Below, one piece after another: positions 9,205-19,068 of a stretch of DNA of 64,000 nucleotides. A program made the translations under genes and the position numbers. Each line of letters starts with the position of its first letter. Position 1 is the first letter of the stretch. The stretch comes from Kangiella sp. HD9-110m-PIT-SAG07 (GTDB taxonomy: Bacteria > Pseudomonadota > Gammaproteobacteria > Enterobacterales > Kangiellaceae): NCBI GenBank assembly GCA_003370465.1, contig QQTG01000021.1:176316-240315 (forward strand). Direction: 5' to 3'. The notes below the pieces were generated by a model, which worked only from the letters and a program-made list of their open reading frames with translations, did not search any database and was not told the DNA's origin.

Positions 9205-9482
9205 AGTTACTTTTACTTGCTTTATTCATAAGCGATTTCCAACAGTTTAGTTCCCAGAGGGCATGATTAGATGTCCTCACCAATGCAATTCTGACGTCAT
9301 CAAATTGTCATAACGTATTAAGCGACTCCCAAATAGCACCAAAGACCTCGCAAAATCTAGGATTTATTTGTAGATAAATGCGTTTGTCATAATTGTCAAA
9401 ATTACTTAACTGGTAACCACTCTCTTTTTGAAAATAATAGGTCCTGTCTTTAACCAACATATATTATTTTTGAGGAGAGAAC

Positions 9483-10499
9483 ATGAATACTTTAGGAAAG
9501 TTACTATTAGGTTTATCGGGCACTTTCATTGCTTGTACTGCGGCGGCAAGCCATGACGCAGACAAATCGACTAAAAAGCAAGGTAAAAACTACGTAATGA
9601 CATCACCAGTGGATTACCGCAGCTATAAAAGTTCGCATGGGAGCGTTGTGACCACCTCAGTGGTGGATGCCATGGGGGCGAACTGGAAGCAATATACAAG
9701 TTACTTCGGACGTGAGGGGCAATGGTTGTGGCTTTCTGATGATGGTCAACAGGTTTACTGGATGAATAAGTCGCAACAATTGGATTTATTACTGGACATT
9801 AACGATTCGGTTGGGACCGAGTACTCGGTGAGAATTGATGGCTGTACTGATAGGGCGGTTTTAGCACAAAAATCAGCTAATATCGGGATCCCCGCCGGTT
9901 CTTTCGACAATGCTATCCGACTCGATTTTTCTGGGTATTGTCATGATGCGGGACTAAAAAGCGCTTGGTTTGTACCGAGTGTGGGATTGGTTAAATGGAC
10001 TGAGGACTCATTAATCGGCAGCGTTGTATTTGAATTAGAGCATGCTAAGGTGGGGGATATGACATTACCAAACCAAGACGGCATTGAGCTTTCTGCGCAA
10101 TTTCCGGCAGAAACTGTGATGCTGAATAAAGAGGAAGCTATTGAAGCTTCTATTACCTTAATCAATCATTCGGATGAGCCGATTAAATTAGATTTCACCT
10201 CGGGCCAGACCTTTGAAATTTACTTGTATGACGATCAAGATACGTTAGTAAGCTTGTGGTCATCAGATATGATGTTCACGCAAGCGTTGCATTCTATGGA
10301 AATCAAGCCGGGTGGTGCGGAGCGTTTTGGCGGGGAGTTAGCGCTGAAAGATCTAGACGGGCAGCCGCTGGATATTGGTTCTTATAAAATCAAAATTCAA
10401 ATCAAAGGCAGTTATGCACCGGGAGCCAGCAGCTATAGTCACATCCCTCTTAGTGCTGAGTCGGTGGTGCACTTGGATAATATGATGACCCATTACTAA
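9483..10499 (+). CDS. Secreted protein with C-terminal BsuPI-like domain
   Basis: A 338-residue exported protein: hydrophobic signal peptide (about residues 1-22), then a central beta-rich region of unknown family containing three cysteines. The C-terminal 120 residues look like the intracellular proteinase inhibitor (BsuPI) fold: NHSDEPIKLDFTSGQTFEIYLYD, then LVSLWSSDMMFTQAL, a Pro-Gly-Gly turn, and a final strand. The domain call rests on motif resemblance only. A good Shine-Dalgarno (GAGGAGAG) precedes the ATG. Neighbours give no functional hint; the gene stands alone between queC and ndk. Confidence 0.8.
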   Translation: MNTLGKLLLGLSGTFIACTAAASHDADKSTKKQGKNYVMTSPVDYRSYKSSHGSVVTTSVVDAMGANWKQYTSYFGREGQWLWLSDDGQQVYWMNKSQQLDLLLDINDSVGTEYSVRIDGCTDRAVLAQKSANIGIPAGSFDNAIRLDFSGYCHDAGLKSAWFVPSVGLVKWTEDSLIGSVVFELEHAKVGDMTLPNQDGIELSAQFPAETVMLNKEEAIEASITLINHSDEPIKLDFTSGQTFEIYLYDDQDTLVSLWSSDMMFTQALHSMEIKPGGAERFGGELALKDLDGQPLDIGSYKIKIQIKGSYAPGASSYSHIPLSAESVVHLDNMMTHY

Positions 10500-10516
10500 T
10501 TAAGGCTCTGCTGCCA

Positions 10517-10545
10517 TTGCCCAAATAATGCGCATTCAGTATAAT
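10517..10545 (+). promoter_or_regulatory. Strong sigma70-type promoter upstream of ndk
   Basis: TTGCCC (10517-10522) and a consensus TATAAT (10540-10545) are separated by exactly 17 bases. Transcription would begin near 10552, only a few bases before an intrinsic-terminator-like hairpin. It may serve ndk, a very short RNA, or both. Confidence 0.6.
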
Positions 10546-10557
10546 ACGCGCGATTTT

Positions 10558-10588
10558 AAAGGGGTTAGCGACTGCTATCCCCTTTTTT
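10558..10588 (+). terminator. Intrinsic terminator between the BsuPI-like gene and ndk
   Basis: GGGGTTAGC pairs with GCTATCCCC (one mismatch) and is flanked by AAA and a six-T tract. It probably ends transcription of the upstream gene; its position right after a promoter also allows attenuation of ndk. Confidence 0.7.
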
Positions 10589-10728
10589 AGCGCTGGCTAG
10601 TGGGGTTGTGTTGTGAGCTCGGTGGCGGTGATACGAATTCTCAGCTTGTTTAAAGGCAGGCTGTGCTGAGAAGTTAATCTCAGCAAGATATTGATTTTAT
10701 TGTTTTTTAACTTTTATTGGAGTCTAAA

Positions 10729-11160
10729 ATGGCTGTTGAACGTACTTTTTCTATCGTAAAACCTGACGCAGTAGCGAAAAATGTTATTGGTGAAATCTAT
10801 TCACGTTTTGAGCGTGCAGATCTTCGCATCGTTGCTTCTAAAATGATTCACCTTTCTCGCGAAAAAGCAGAAGGTTTCTACGCGGAACACAAAGAGCGTC
10901 CTTTCTTCGGCGCATTAGTAGATTTCATGACGTCTGGTCCAGTAATGGTTCAGGTTCTTGAAGGCGAAAATGCTATCAAAGCAAACCGTGAAATCATGGG
11001 CGCTACTAACCCAGCAGAAGCTCTGCGCGGTACTATTCGTGCGGATTACGCGGTTTCTGTAGACGAAAACGCAGCACACGGTTCAGATAGCCCAGAATCA
11101 GCAGAGCGCGAGATCGGTTATTTCTTCAGCTCAGACGAAATTTGTCCTCGCACTCGCTAA
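10729..11160 (+). CDS. ndk: Nucleoside diphosphate kinase
   Basis: Transfers the terminal phosphate between nucleoside triphosphates and diphosphates through a phosphohistidine, balancing NTP pools. The product has 143 residues, as in E. coli. The active-site histidine is His117 in NAAHGSDS, and the N-terminus [12 protein letters not shown] is typical. The ATG at 10729 is preceded by GGAG eight bases upstream; the TTG at 10717 would overlap that site and is rejected. Confidence 0.98.
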   Translation: MAVERTFSIVKPDAVAKNVIGEIYSRFERADLRIVASKMIHLSREKAEGFYAEHKERPFFGALVDFMTSGPVMVQVLEGENAIKANREIMGATNPAEALRGTIRADYAVSVDENAAHGSDSPESAEREIGYFFSSDEICPRTR

Positions 11161-11488
11161 AAACGTTTGTTTTGTCTAATTTCTTTGTTGCTTGATTATT
11201 TTTCATGCTCAATGACCAGATAGGTCACCTGCGCTAAAAATATTCAGGCTCTCGAACTTAAACAAAACTATTCGTTTTTAAGTTGGATGCAGAGCTAGTA
11301 GTCTTACTATTTGCTTAAGACTTATAAAAGGGATGAAGTTGTTTCATCCCTTTTTCTTTTTTTTGCTATTGAGGTGCGAAGCGCCTAGAATAGCATAAAA
11401 TTTGTACACTTGGTTCTGTGGCTATTGTCGCAAAACTTTAAATCGCCTAGCCAAAGCAGGTGATTAGAATCGCAAAAAGGTATTCCTA
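11161..11488. other. Intergenic region ndk-rlmN
   Basis: This 328-base gap holds an AT-rich imperfect hairpin near 11258-11285 and a clear terminator at 11326-11360. The remaining sequence before rlmN shows no gene or recognised RNA. Confidence 0.6.
11326..11360 (+). terminator. Rho-independent terminator after ndk
   Basis: AAAAGGGATGAA (11326-11337) pairs with TTCATCCCTTTT and continues into a T-rich tract. It isolates ndk from the rlmN operon. Confidence 0.88.
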
Positions 11489-12628
11489 ATGAGTAACTCT
11501 CAACCGGTTAATGAAAAAACCAACCTACTCAACCTGACGCGCGATGAAATGGTCGAGTTCTTTGTAGAACTTGGTGAAAAACCATTTCGTGCTCAACAGG
11601 TCATGAAGTGGATTCATCAGTTTGGTGTCGATAATTTCGACGATATGACTAACATCAGTAAGGCGAGCCGCCAAAAGTTAGCAGATGTTGCTGTGATTGT
11701 AGGCCCTGAAGTATTAAACGTTCAGGAGTCTAGCGACGGCACCATTAAGTGGGCGCTGAAAATTCCTGGTGGGCAGGCTATTGAAACCGTGTTTATTCCT
11801 GAGCGTCACCGAGGCACTCTGTGTGTTTCTTCACAGGTGGGTTGTGCGCTTGAATGCAGTTTCTGTTCAACGGGCTACCAAGGCTTTAATCGTAACCTAA
11901 CCACCGCTGAAATCATTGGCCAGGTGTGGCATGCAGCGCGTTACCTTAACGGTAAGCACAAAAGTGATGATCGTGCTGTTACTAATGTGGTCATGATGGG
12001 TATGGGCGAGCCTCTGGCTAACTATCAGCCGGTGATTAATTCAATGCACCTGATGCTTGATGATTATGCGTATGGTTTATCCAAGCGTCGTGTGACCTTG
12101 AGTACTTCGGGTATGGTGCCACAGTTGGATCGCATGGGCGATGATATTGATGTGGCTTTGGCTATTTCTTTACATGCTGCCAATGATGAGTTGCGCGACG
12201 TTTTAGTGCCTATCAATAAAAAGTACCCGATCAAAGAATTTATGGCTAGTGTGCATCGTTATATGGAAAAATCGAATGCAGCACGTAAGGTCACTGTTGA
12301 GTATGTCATGCTGAAAGATGTTAACGACAGCATAGAAGATGCAAAACAAGTGGCTAAGCTATTGAAAAATACGCCCTGTAAGATTAATCTAATTCCGTTC
12401 AACCCGTTTCCACAGACGCATTATGAAACGTCGACATCGAAATCAATCGATGCATTTAGTGATTATTTACACCGAAATGGTTTCGTCGTGGTGGTTCGTC
12501 GTACGCGTGGTGATGATATTGATGCTGCATGTGGTCAGCTTGCGGGTAAAATCAACGATAAAACGAAACGTCAACAAAGACGAGCGCAATACTCTTCCGG
12601 TGATATTGATGTTCGAGCGTTGGTATAA
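11489..12628 (+). CDS. rlmN: Dual-specificity 23S rRNA/tRNA adenine-C2 methyltransferase RlmN
   Basis: A radical SAM enzyme that methylates C2 of A2503 in 23S rRNA and of A37 in some tRNAs. The 379-residue product has the cluster-binding motif CALECSFC (Cys119, Cys123, Cys126) and the characteristic [10 protein letters not shown] segment. The catalytic C-terminal cysteine is in [10 protein letters not shown]. It heads the run rlmN-pilF-rodZ-ispG-hisS, the common gammaproteobacterial order. Confidence 0.98.
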   Translation: MSNSQPVNEKTNLLNLTRDEMVEFFVELGEKPFRAQQVMKWIHQFGVDNFDDMTNISKASRQKLADVAVIVGPEVLNVQESSDGTIKWALKIPGGQAIETVFIPERHRGTLCVSSQVGCALECSFCSTGYQGFNRNLTTAEIIGQVWHAARYLNGKHKSDDRAVTNVVMMGMGEPLANYQPVINSMHLMLDDYAYGLSKRRVTLSTSGMVPQLDRMGDDIDVALAISLHAANDELRDVLVPINKKYPIKEFMASVHRYMEKSNAARKVTVEYVMLKDVNDSIEDAKQVAKLLKNTPCKINLIPFNPFPQTHYETSTSKSIDAFSDYLHRNGFVVVVRRTRGDDIDAACGQLAGKINDKTKRQQRRAQYSSGDIDVRALV

Positions 12629-12681
12629 ATAAAGTTGGTATAAAGTAGAATTAATATAACGATTAAAACAGGTAGGTATCG

Positions 12682-13473
12682 ATGAAGTATGTTAACTGGA
12701 TTGTGCTAGGAGCCGTTGTTGCGGTAAGTGGTTGTCAGACGACAACGAGTACCTCGACTAAAGCGGCGACGAATGATCGCATCGTAGTGTCAGAAAGTAA
12801 GTATGATGCCGAAAAAGCGGCTCAGTCCAGATTGGCCCTTGGTTTGAAATACATCGAGGCGGGTTATATGGAGCGCGCTAAGCAGAACCTAGTCAAAGCT
12901 TACGAGCACAACCCTGACTTACCGGATGTGCTTTATGGTTTGGGTTACTATTATCAAGCTGTTTATGAGTATGATAAGGCTGATCGTTATTATCGCGAAG
13001 CGTTAGATGAAGCGCCAAACAATCCTGATTATTTAAATGCTTACGGAGCCTTCTTGTGCGAATCGAAAAAGGAGTACTCAGAAGGCATTAAGTATTTCTT
13101 AGAAGCCATTGCTAAGCCTGACTATACATCAGTTGGTGAAACCTATGAAAATGCAGGTTTCTGTAGCATGAATGCGAAGCAGTTCACGCAAGCTGAAGAA
13201 TATTTTGAAAAAGCCCTCACTCTTAACCCAAATTTAAATAAATCGTTGTATGGTCTAGCTAGCGTTCATTATCAAAAAGGGAATGCTAAGCGTGCTGAGG
13301 ACTACTTGTATCGGTTTGAAGGCCGAACGAAACCAACTGCAAACTCTTTGTTATTGGGCTATAAAGTTGCCATGGAAACTGGCCGCCGAGGCAGCATGCA
13401 GAGTTATGGGGAGAAGTTAATGCAACTTTTCCCAAATTCGCGGCAAGCGACAGAATACTTAAATATTCGATAA
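12682..13473 (+). CDS. pilF: Type IV pilus biogenesis/stability lipoprotein PilF (PilW)
   Basis: A TPR lipoprotein that helps the PilQ secretin reach the outer membrane. The signal peptide ends at a lipobox with Cys18 (VSGC). Five to six TPR units follow, for example ALGLKYIEAGYMERAKQNL and YGLGYYYQAVYEYDKADRY. The length (263 residues) is usual. It lies between rlmN and rodZ as in Pseudomonas and E. coli. No other pilus gene is in the window. Confidence 0.94.
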   Translation: MKYVNWIVLGAVVAVSGCQTTTSTSTKAATNDRIVVSESKYDAEKAAQSRLALGLKYIEAGYMERAKQNLVKAYEHNPDLPDVLYGLGYYYQAVYEYDKADRYYREALDEAPNNPDYLNAYGAFLCESKKEYSEGIKYFLEAIAKPDYTSVGETYENAGFCSMNAKQFTQAEEYFEKALTLNPNLNKSLYGLASVHYQKGNAKRAEDYLYRFEGRTKPTANSLLLGYKVAMETGRRGSMQSYGEKLMQLFPNSRQATEYLNIR

Positions 13474-13476
13474 GTT

Positions 13477-14484
13477 ATGACAGACGAAATTGAGCAGCAA
13501 ACACAACAACATGACTTTGGCCCCGGAGCGCTGCTAAAGCGAAGTCGGGAAGAGCAGGGCTTGTCTTTAGACGAAGTCTCTACTCGATTGAAGTTAACTC
13601 TTCAGGTATTGAAACAGATTGAAGCAGATGATTACGAAAGCAGTGATTTGCCAGTCACTTTCTATCGCGGCTATTTAAAAAATTATGCTGAATTGCTAGA
13701 CATCGATGATGTTGATGTTTGTGCGAACTTTAGAGAGTACTGTCAGAAAAACAAGTTATTCAGTACGCCACCACCTGGGCTACAAGGCTTAGAGCTTGAT
13801 AAGCCAATGAACTCAGGTAATTGGCTATTTAAAATAACTACGACAGTGATCGTGCTGGCTTTACTTTTTGCTATCTATTACATGGTGGTGGAAAAAGAGT
13901 TATGGAAAAAGTTTGTACCTGATAGTCAGGAAGAGCAAACGATAAGCACCGATAACGAAGGGTTACAGCTAGATTCAGCTGATAGCAGTGGTCTGCCTAT
14001 TGGTGGAACAACCACGGCTGATGATGGCAGTTTACCGCTACAAGGTGGAGGTTCTTCTCAAGAGACTGGATCTGACAAGGCCGATTCTGACAAGACAAGC
14101 TCTGATGGAGAAGCAGGTTCGAGCAACTCTTTGGATGATGGTAATGTTGACCCTCCGCAGTCAGTGACGAATGCTGGGCTCGAGATGAGCGCTGAAGCTT
14201 CTACTGACTCTCAAACAGCTATAAATCAAAATACTAGTGCGGGTGGCAACTTATCATTGGTTTTTACTGGCGATTGTTGGGTTCGTATCCAGGATGCTTC
14301 GGGTAAAGTCTTGGCGCTAGGGATTAAATCTGCCGGCACTAGCTTGCAATTATCCGGACAAACGCCATATAACTTGACCTTAGGTAAGCCATCAGCGGTA
14401 CAATTAACCTATGCTGGTAACGATGTCGATTTGTCAGGCTACCCTGACACCCGCGCGGCTAAACTCAGCTTAGGTGATTCCTAA
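13477..14484 (+). CDS. rodZ: Cytoskeletal protein RodZ
   Basis: RodZ couples MreB filaments to the elongation machinery. The 335-residue protein has an N-terminal helix-turn-helix domain (about 16-85), which in RodZ binds MreB, and one membrane helix (116-138). A long Ser/Asp/Gly-rich periplasmic linker (about 145-250) leads to a C-terminal beta domain (DUF4115, about 255-335). It starts three bases after pilF, so translation is probably coupled. Confidence 0.95.
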   Translation: MTDEIEQQTQQHDFGPGALLKRSREEQGLSLDEVSTRLKLTLQVLKQIEADDYESSDLPVTFYRGYLKNYAELLDIDDVDVCANFREYCQKNKLFSTPPPGLQGLELDKPMNSGNWLFKITTTVIVLALLFAIYYMVVEKELWKKFVPDSQEEQTISTDNEGLQLDSADSSGLPIGGTTTADDGSLPLQGGGSSQETGSDKADSDKTSSDGEAGSSNSLDDGNVDPPQSVTNAGLEMSAEASTDSQTAINQNTSAGGNLSLVFTGDCWVRIQDASGKVLALGIKSAGTSLQLSGQTPYNLTLGKPSAVQLTYAGNDVDLSGYPDTRAAKLSLGDS

Positions 14485-14568
14485 GCAGATCAATCGACAG
14501 CTTAACCACTTGTTTATCAATTAATATCTTTAGCCGTTACTGTATACGGCAAGCGAGAACCGAGTAAT

Positions 14569-15708
14569 ATGAACAGCCCTTCTTGGATTCAGCGACGTAA
14601 GTCTCGTCAAATCATGGTTGGAAATGTACCTGTTGGTGGTGATGCGCCAATTGCGGTGCAAAGCATGACCAACACCGATACTAATGACGTTGAAGCAACA
14701 GTGAAGCAAATACAAGCGCTAGCGAATACGGGGGCTGATATCGTTCGAGTATCAGTTCCTACGATGAAAGCTGCGGAAGCTTTTAAAGAAATAAAAAAGC
14801 TCTCTCCAGTCCCTTTGGTCGCTGACATTCACTTTGACTACCGGATTGCGTTGAAGGTTGCGGAGTATGGCGTCGACTGTTTGCGTATCAACCCAGGCAA
14901 TATCGGGGCCGAAGAGCGGGTTAAAGCGGTGGTCGATGCGGCAAAAGCACGCAATATTCCAATCCGGATTGGTGTTAATGCAGGTTCATTGGAGAAAGAC
15001 CTCCAGGAAAAGTACGGTGAGCCGACGCCTGAAGCTTTGGTTGAGTCAGCTTATCGTCATATTGAAATTCTTGAGCGTTATAATTTTAAAGATTACAAAA
15101 TCAGCCTTAAAGCGTCAGATGTTTACATGACGGTTGCGGCATATCGTATTTTAGCTAAAGAAATTGATAACCCTCTGCATTTAGGCATTACAGAAGCGGG
15201 CAGCTTCCGCTCCGGAACCGTGAAGTCGTCAGTGGGGCTAGGTATGTTACTGGCAGAAGGTATTGGCGATACCATTCGTATCTCATTGGCCGCAGACCCG
15301 GTTGAAGAAGTAAAAGTTGGCTTCGATATTCTAAAAAGCTTAGGCTTACGTCAACGTGGTATTAACCTTATTGCCTGCCCATCGTGCTCGCGTCAGCAGT
15401 TTGATGTGATCAAGACTGTAAACGCTTTAGAAGAGCGTCTTGAGGATGTTAATGAGCATTTAGACGTTGCTGTTATTGGTTGCGTGGTTAATGGCCCTGG
15501 TGAGGCAAAAGAAGTCTCGGTAGGTTTAACCGGTGGTTTTAAGAAAAGCATGCTGTACCAGGACGGTGAAAAAAGCCACAAAGTGGCAAATGAAGACTTG
15601 GTCGATGAGCTGGAAACACGTATTCGTGCTCAGATTGCTGCGAAAAAAGCCCAAACCGATGAAAAAACGAAGGGTGCTGAACAATTGTCGATTGAAGAAG
15701 TTAAATAA
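14569..15708 (+). CDS. ispG: 4-hydroxy-3-methylbut-2-en-1-yl diphosphate synthase IspG (GcpE)
   Basis: An iron-sulfur enzyme of the MEP isoprenoid pathway that reduces methylerythritol cyclodiphosphate to HMBPP. The N-terminal TIM barrel contains the LRINPGNIG motif. The [4Fe-4S] ligands are in the C-terminal domain, within [12 protein letters not shown] and [11 protein letters not shown]. The last 35 residues form a charged tail. Gene order rodZ-ispG-hisS is conserved in gammaproteobacteria. Confidence 0.98.
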   Translation: MNSPSWIQRRKSRQIMVGNVPVGGDAPIAVQSMTNTDTNDVEATVKQIQALANTGADIVRVSVPTMKAAEAFKEIKKLSPVPLVADIHFDYRIALKVAEYGVDCLRINPGNIGAEERVKAVVDAAKARNIPIRIGVNAGSLEKDLQEKYGEPTPEALVESAYRHIEILERYNFKDYKISLKASDVYMTVAAYRILAKEIDNPLHLGITEAGSFRSGTVKSSVGLGMLLAEGIGDTIRISLAADPVEEVKVGFDILKSLGLRQRGINLIACPSCSRQQFDVIKTVNALEERLEDVNEHLDVAVIGCVVNGPGEAKEVSVGLTGGFKKSMLYQDGEKSHKVANEDLVDELETRIRAQIAAKKAQTDEKTKGAEQLSIEEVK

Positions 15709-15722
15709 TAATACTTAGTTGA

Positions 15723-15806
15723 TTCAATATGGTTGATTCGAGATGGTCAGTTCGAGATGGTTAGTTCGAGATGGTTAGTTCGAGATGGTTAGTTCGAGAT
15801 GGCCGA
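15723..15806. repeat. 14-bp tandem repeat, six copies
   Basis: The unit TTCGAGATGGTTAG is repeated head to tail six times between ispG and hisS. Copies 3 to 5 are identical; copies 1, 2 and 6 carry one to a few changes. There are no spacers, so it is a minisatellite and not a CRISPR. The 14-bp period is not a multiple of three, as expected for non-coding DNA. Confidence 0.95.
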
Positions 15807-15924
15807 TTCGGCATAAAACCTTATAATTTCTGAAAATTCGGCGAAATAACTACTGTTTTTCGCCAAATTCGCTATAATTCCGCACTTTCACAAAAATTAT
15901 CACTTGAACGAATCAGGATTGATT

Positions 15925-17202
15925 TTGGCGCAGAAAATTCAAGCAATTCGCGGCATGAATGACATATTGCCGGAACAGACTCCATATTGGCAAAAGTTGG
16001 AGACGATCTTACGTCGTTTAATGGATAGCTACGGCTATTCGGAAATCCGCATGCCAATCGTGGAAAAAACTCAGCTCTTTAAGCGCTCTATCGGTGAAGT
16101 CACCGATATTGTGGAAAAAGAGATGTACACCTTCGAAGATCGCAACGGGGATAGTTTAACCTTGCGCCCGGAAGGTACGGCGAGCTGTGTGCGAGCTGGT
16201 GTTGAGCATGGTTTACTGTACAACCAAGAGCAACGCTTGTGGTATACCGGTGCAATGTTCCGCCATGAACGCCCGCAAAAAGGACGTTATCGCCAATTTC
16301 ACCAGCTAGGCGTTGAAACGTTTGGTATCGCTTCTGCCGATGTTGATGCTGAGTTAATTTTGATGACTGCTCGCTTATGGCGTGAACTTGGTTTATCGGA
16401 CTCGGTGCGACTGGAAATTAATTCGTTAGGCTCTAACGAAGCTCGTGCGACTTATCGCGATAAGTTAGTTGCTTTTCTAGAGCCAATAAAAGACCAGCTG
16501 GATGAAGACAGTCAGCGTCGTTTAAGCACCAATCCGTTAAGAATTTTAGATAGTAAAAATCCAGAAGTTCAGGCGTTAGTAAAAGATGCTCCGAAGTTGT
16601 CTGAGAATTTAGATGAAGAGTCTGAGCAGCATTTTGCAAAGCTGCGCAAAATACTCGAGGCCAATGGTATTGAGTACGAAGTGAATACCAACTTGGTGCG
16701 TGGTCTGGATTATTATAATCGTACCGTGTTTGAGTGGATTACTGATAAACTCGGTGCTCAAGGCACGATTTGTGCTGGTGGTCGTTATGACGGTCTAACT
16801 GAGCAATTAGGGGGACACGCGACGACTGCAAGTGGCTTTGCTATGGGTCTTGAACGTATCGTAGCGCTGCTTGAAGAAATTGAGCCTATTACTCCAACGT
16901 TAGCTGATGTTTATATGGTGGCGTTGGGTGACGAGGCAGAAGTTAATGCCATACAGTTGGCGGAAAAGTTACGCGATGAACTGCCTGAGTTGCGTGTACG
17001 CAATAATTTCGGTGGTGGTAATTTTAAGAAACAATTTAAGCGCGCTGACAAAAGCGGTGCTAAATTAGCGTTAGTCCTCGGTGAGCAAGAGGTGCAAGAG
17101 CAGAGCGTTGGTGTTAAGTTCTTGCGTGAACAACGAGATCAATTACAGTTGGCTCAGTCAGATGTGGCAGAACAGCTGCAATCATTAATTAAACAGAAAT
17201 AG
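15925..17202 (+). CDS. hisS: Histidine-tRNA ligase HisS
   Basis: A class II aminoacyl-tRNA synthetase that charges tRNA-His. The motifs match the family: [11 protein letters not shown] at the N-terminus, [13 protein letters not shown] (motif 2 region), [17 protein letters not shown], and the histidine-binding [16 protein letters not shown] chose the TTG at 15925: AGGA lies six bases before it and it yields 425 residues, as in E. coli (424). The longer TTG start at 15904 adds seven residues with no family match. Confidence 0.97.
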   Translation: MAQKIQAIRGMNDILPEQTPYWQKLETILRRLMDSYGYSEIRMPIVEKTQLFKRSIGEVTDIVEKEMYTFEDRNGDSLTLRPEGTASCVRAGVEHGLLYNQEQRLWYTGAMFRHERPQKGRYRQFHQLGVETFGIASADVDAELILMTARLWRELGLSDSVRLEINSLGSNEARATYRDKLVAFLEPIKDQLDEDSQRRLSTNPLRILDSKNPEVQALVKDAPKLSENLDEESEQHFAKLRKILEANGIEYEVNTNLVRGLDYYNRTVFEWITDKLGAQGTICAGGRYDGLTEQLGGHATTASGFAMGLERIVALLEEIEPITPTLADVYMVALGDEAEVNAIQLAEKLRDELPELRVRNNFGGGNFKKQFKRADKSGAKLALVLGEQEVQEQSVGVKFLREQRDQLQLAQSDVAEQLQSLIKQK

Positions 17203-17218
17203 AGTTAGGAGACCAGAG

Positions 17219-17851
17219 ATGGCTCAGTATGAAACAGAAGAACAACAGGTTGAAGCGATTAAAACCTTTTGGAAAGAAAACGGTAAAGCCATTATTTTGG
17301 GGGCAGTTATCGGTTTTGGTGGTATTTTCGGGTGGGATTACTACAAAGATCATAAAGTAGAGCAGGCTGAGTTAGCGTCTGCGCACTATGCTGAAGCTGT
17401 AGATAGCATTGTTGCTGGTAGTGATGAACAGCCTCAGTTTACCGAAAAAGCTGAAACTCTAAAGCAGGACTTTAGTGATTCTAGCTATGCGGCTTTGGCG
17501 GTTCTAAAACTGGCAGAAATAGAAGTCTCAAAGGATAATTTAGACGGTGCAGCGGAACATTTACGCTGGGTTGTTGACCAAGGTAACAAGACCTTTGCTC
17601 CAGTAGCACAGGTGCGTTTAGCCCGAATTCTTCTTGCACAAGATAAATACGACGCTGCGATCAGTGAAGCTGACTCAGTTAAGTCTAAGGCATATGTGTC
17701 TGGTGCTTTGTTAGTGAAAGGTGAAGCTCAATTGGCTAAGGGTGATCGTGAAGCTGCGAAAAATACGTTTATTCAAGCGCGCGATGCTTCAAAAACATCA
17801 CCTCACCCTATGTTAGCGCTGCGTTTATCTGAGTTTGGGATCGAGAAATAA
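17219..17851 (+). CDS. yfgM: Ancillary SecYEG translocon subunit YfgM family protein
   Basis: A 210-residue inner membrane protein with one N-terminal membrane helix (about 22-41) and a periplasmic TPR domain. YfgM associates with SecYEG and PpiD during export. The start YETEEQQVEAIKTFWKENGK is typical. It sits 16 bases after hisS and before bamB, the usual order, and probably belongs to the same transcript. Confidence 0.93.
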   Translation: MAQYETEEQQVEAIKTFWKENGKAIILGAVIGFGGIFGWDYYKDHKVEQAELASAHYAEAVDSIVAGSDEQPQFTEKAETLKQDFSDSSYAALAVLKLAEIEVSKDNLDGAAEHLRWVVDQGNKTFAPVAQVRLARILLAQDKYDAAISEADSVKSKAYVSGALLVKGEAQLAKGDREAAKNTFIQARDASKTSPHPMLALRLSEFGIEK

Positions 17852-17899
17852 TTAATAAAATATCGTGATTACGACGAGTATTCTTCAACGGGATAATAT

Positions 17900-19063
17900 A
17901 TGACATTAAACGTTAAATCTAAATTACTGACTACATTAGCAGCCTGCGCATTGCTTGCGGCTTGTTCTGATGAAGTTGTCAATGAACCAACAGAACTTGT
18001 GGATGTTGAGTCGCAGTTCGAGATCGACGTTCGTTGGTCGGAGTCAGTTGGTCAAGGCGCTGATGATAAGTTTAATGATTTAACGCCAGCAGTTTGGAAT
18101 GATTTCGTTATCACTGCTGACATCACTGGCCTAGTAACGGCTTTTGACCGCGAGTCTGGCGATATCGTGTGGGAAGTTGAGCTGAATGAACCACTATCTG
18201 GCGGTATCAGCGCCAACGCAGGATTAGTTGCTATTGGTTCAAAAAAAGCAAAGGTTATCGTCCTTAACGTTGAGGATGGTTCTGAGCTTTGGCGCGCTGA
18301 TGTATCTAGTGAAGTGTTAGCGAAACCAGCCATTGAAGGAACTAAAATTGTTGTTAGAACTGCCGATGGCCGTATTTTTGCTCTTGATAGCAATAATGGT
18401 GATCAAGAGTGGTTCTATGACCGAGTCATTCCGAATTTAACCATTCGCGGTACTTCAGCGCCACTAGCAACAAGTGGAATCGTTTTGACTGGTTTTGCCA
18501 ACGGAAAGATCGCAGCATTTAATATCGACTCTGGCGACCTGTTGTGGGAACAGCGAGTGTCATCACCTCGTGGTAGCTCTGACATTTCACGAATTGTCGA
18601 TGTTGATACCACGCCAGTTGTTTATGGCAACACCTTATATGGTGCGGGTTATAATGGTTATGCTATCGCCATGGACTTGAGTAGTGGTCGTTATTTATGG
18701 CGTGAAGAGTTGTCAACAGTTAAAGATTTAACTGTTGATACACTCCGTGTCTACGCAGTCACGACAGATGGCACTATTGTTGCGATTAATCGTACTACTG
18801 GCGAAGTTTCGTGGAAACAAGAAGGCTTAAAGTATCGCAGTCCTACTGCGGCGGCGGAGCTGGGTGATAACTTGGTTCTGGGTGACTTTGAAGGTTATGT
18901 TCACTTCTTGGATAAATCGACTGGTGAGATAGTGGCGCGGGATCATTTAGATGATTACGGTTTTGCGCATAAGCCAATCGTAAGCGACGACGAAGTGATT
19001 TTAACGAGCCGTTTTGGTTTTATGTATGTCTTCAACAAAGTTGAAGAAGATTCTGAAGAGTAA
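17900..19063 (+). CDS. bamB: Outer membrane protein assembly factor BamB
   Basis: An outer membrane lipoprotein of the BAM complex that supports beta-barrel insertion. The lipobox is LAAC with Cys22. The remaining sequence is an eight-bladed PQQ-like propeller, seen in repeats such as [36 protein letters not shown] and [17 protein letters not shown]. Length 387 residues is normal. It is followed after five bases by der, as in E. coli. Confidence 0.97.
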   Translation: MTLNVKSKLLTTLAACALLAACSDEVVNEPTELVDVESQFEIDVRWSESVGQGADDKFNDLTPAVWNDFVITADITGLVTAFDRESGDIVWEVELNEPLSGGISANAGLVAIGSKKAKVIVLNVEDGSELWRADVSSEVLAKPAIEGTKIVVRTADGRIFALDSNNGDQEWFYDRVIPNLTIRGTSAPLATSGIVLTGFANGKIAAFNIDSGDLLWEQRVSSPRGSSDISRIVDVDTTPVVYGNTLYGAGYNGYAIAMDLSSGRYLWREELSTVKDLTVDTLRVYAVTTDGTIVAINRTTGEVSWKQEGLKYRSPTAAAELGDNLVLGDFEGYVHFLDKSTGEIVARDHLDDYGFAHKPIVSDDEVILTSRFGFMYVFNKVEEDSEE

Positions 19064-19068
19064 TTTGT

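Noticed and set aside
15723..15806. Possible CRISPR array
   Set aside because: The 14-bp units are contiguous with no spacers, so it is a plain tandem repeat.
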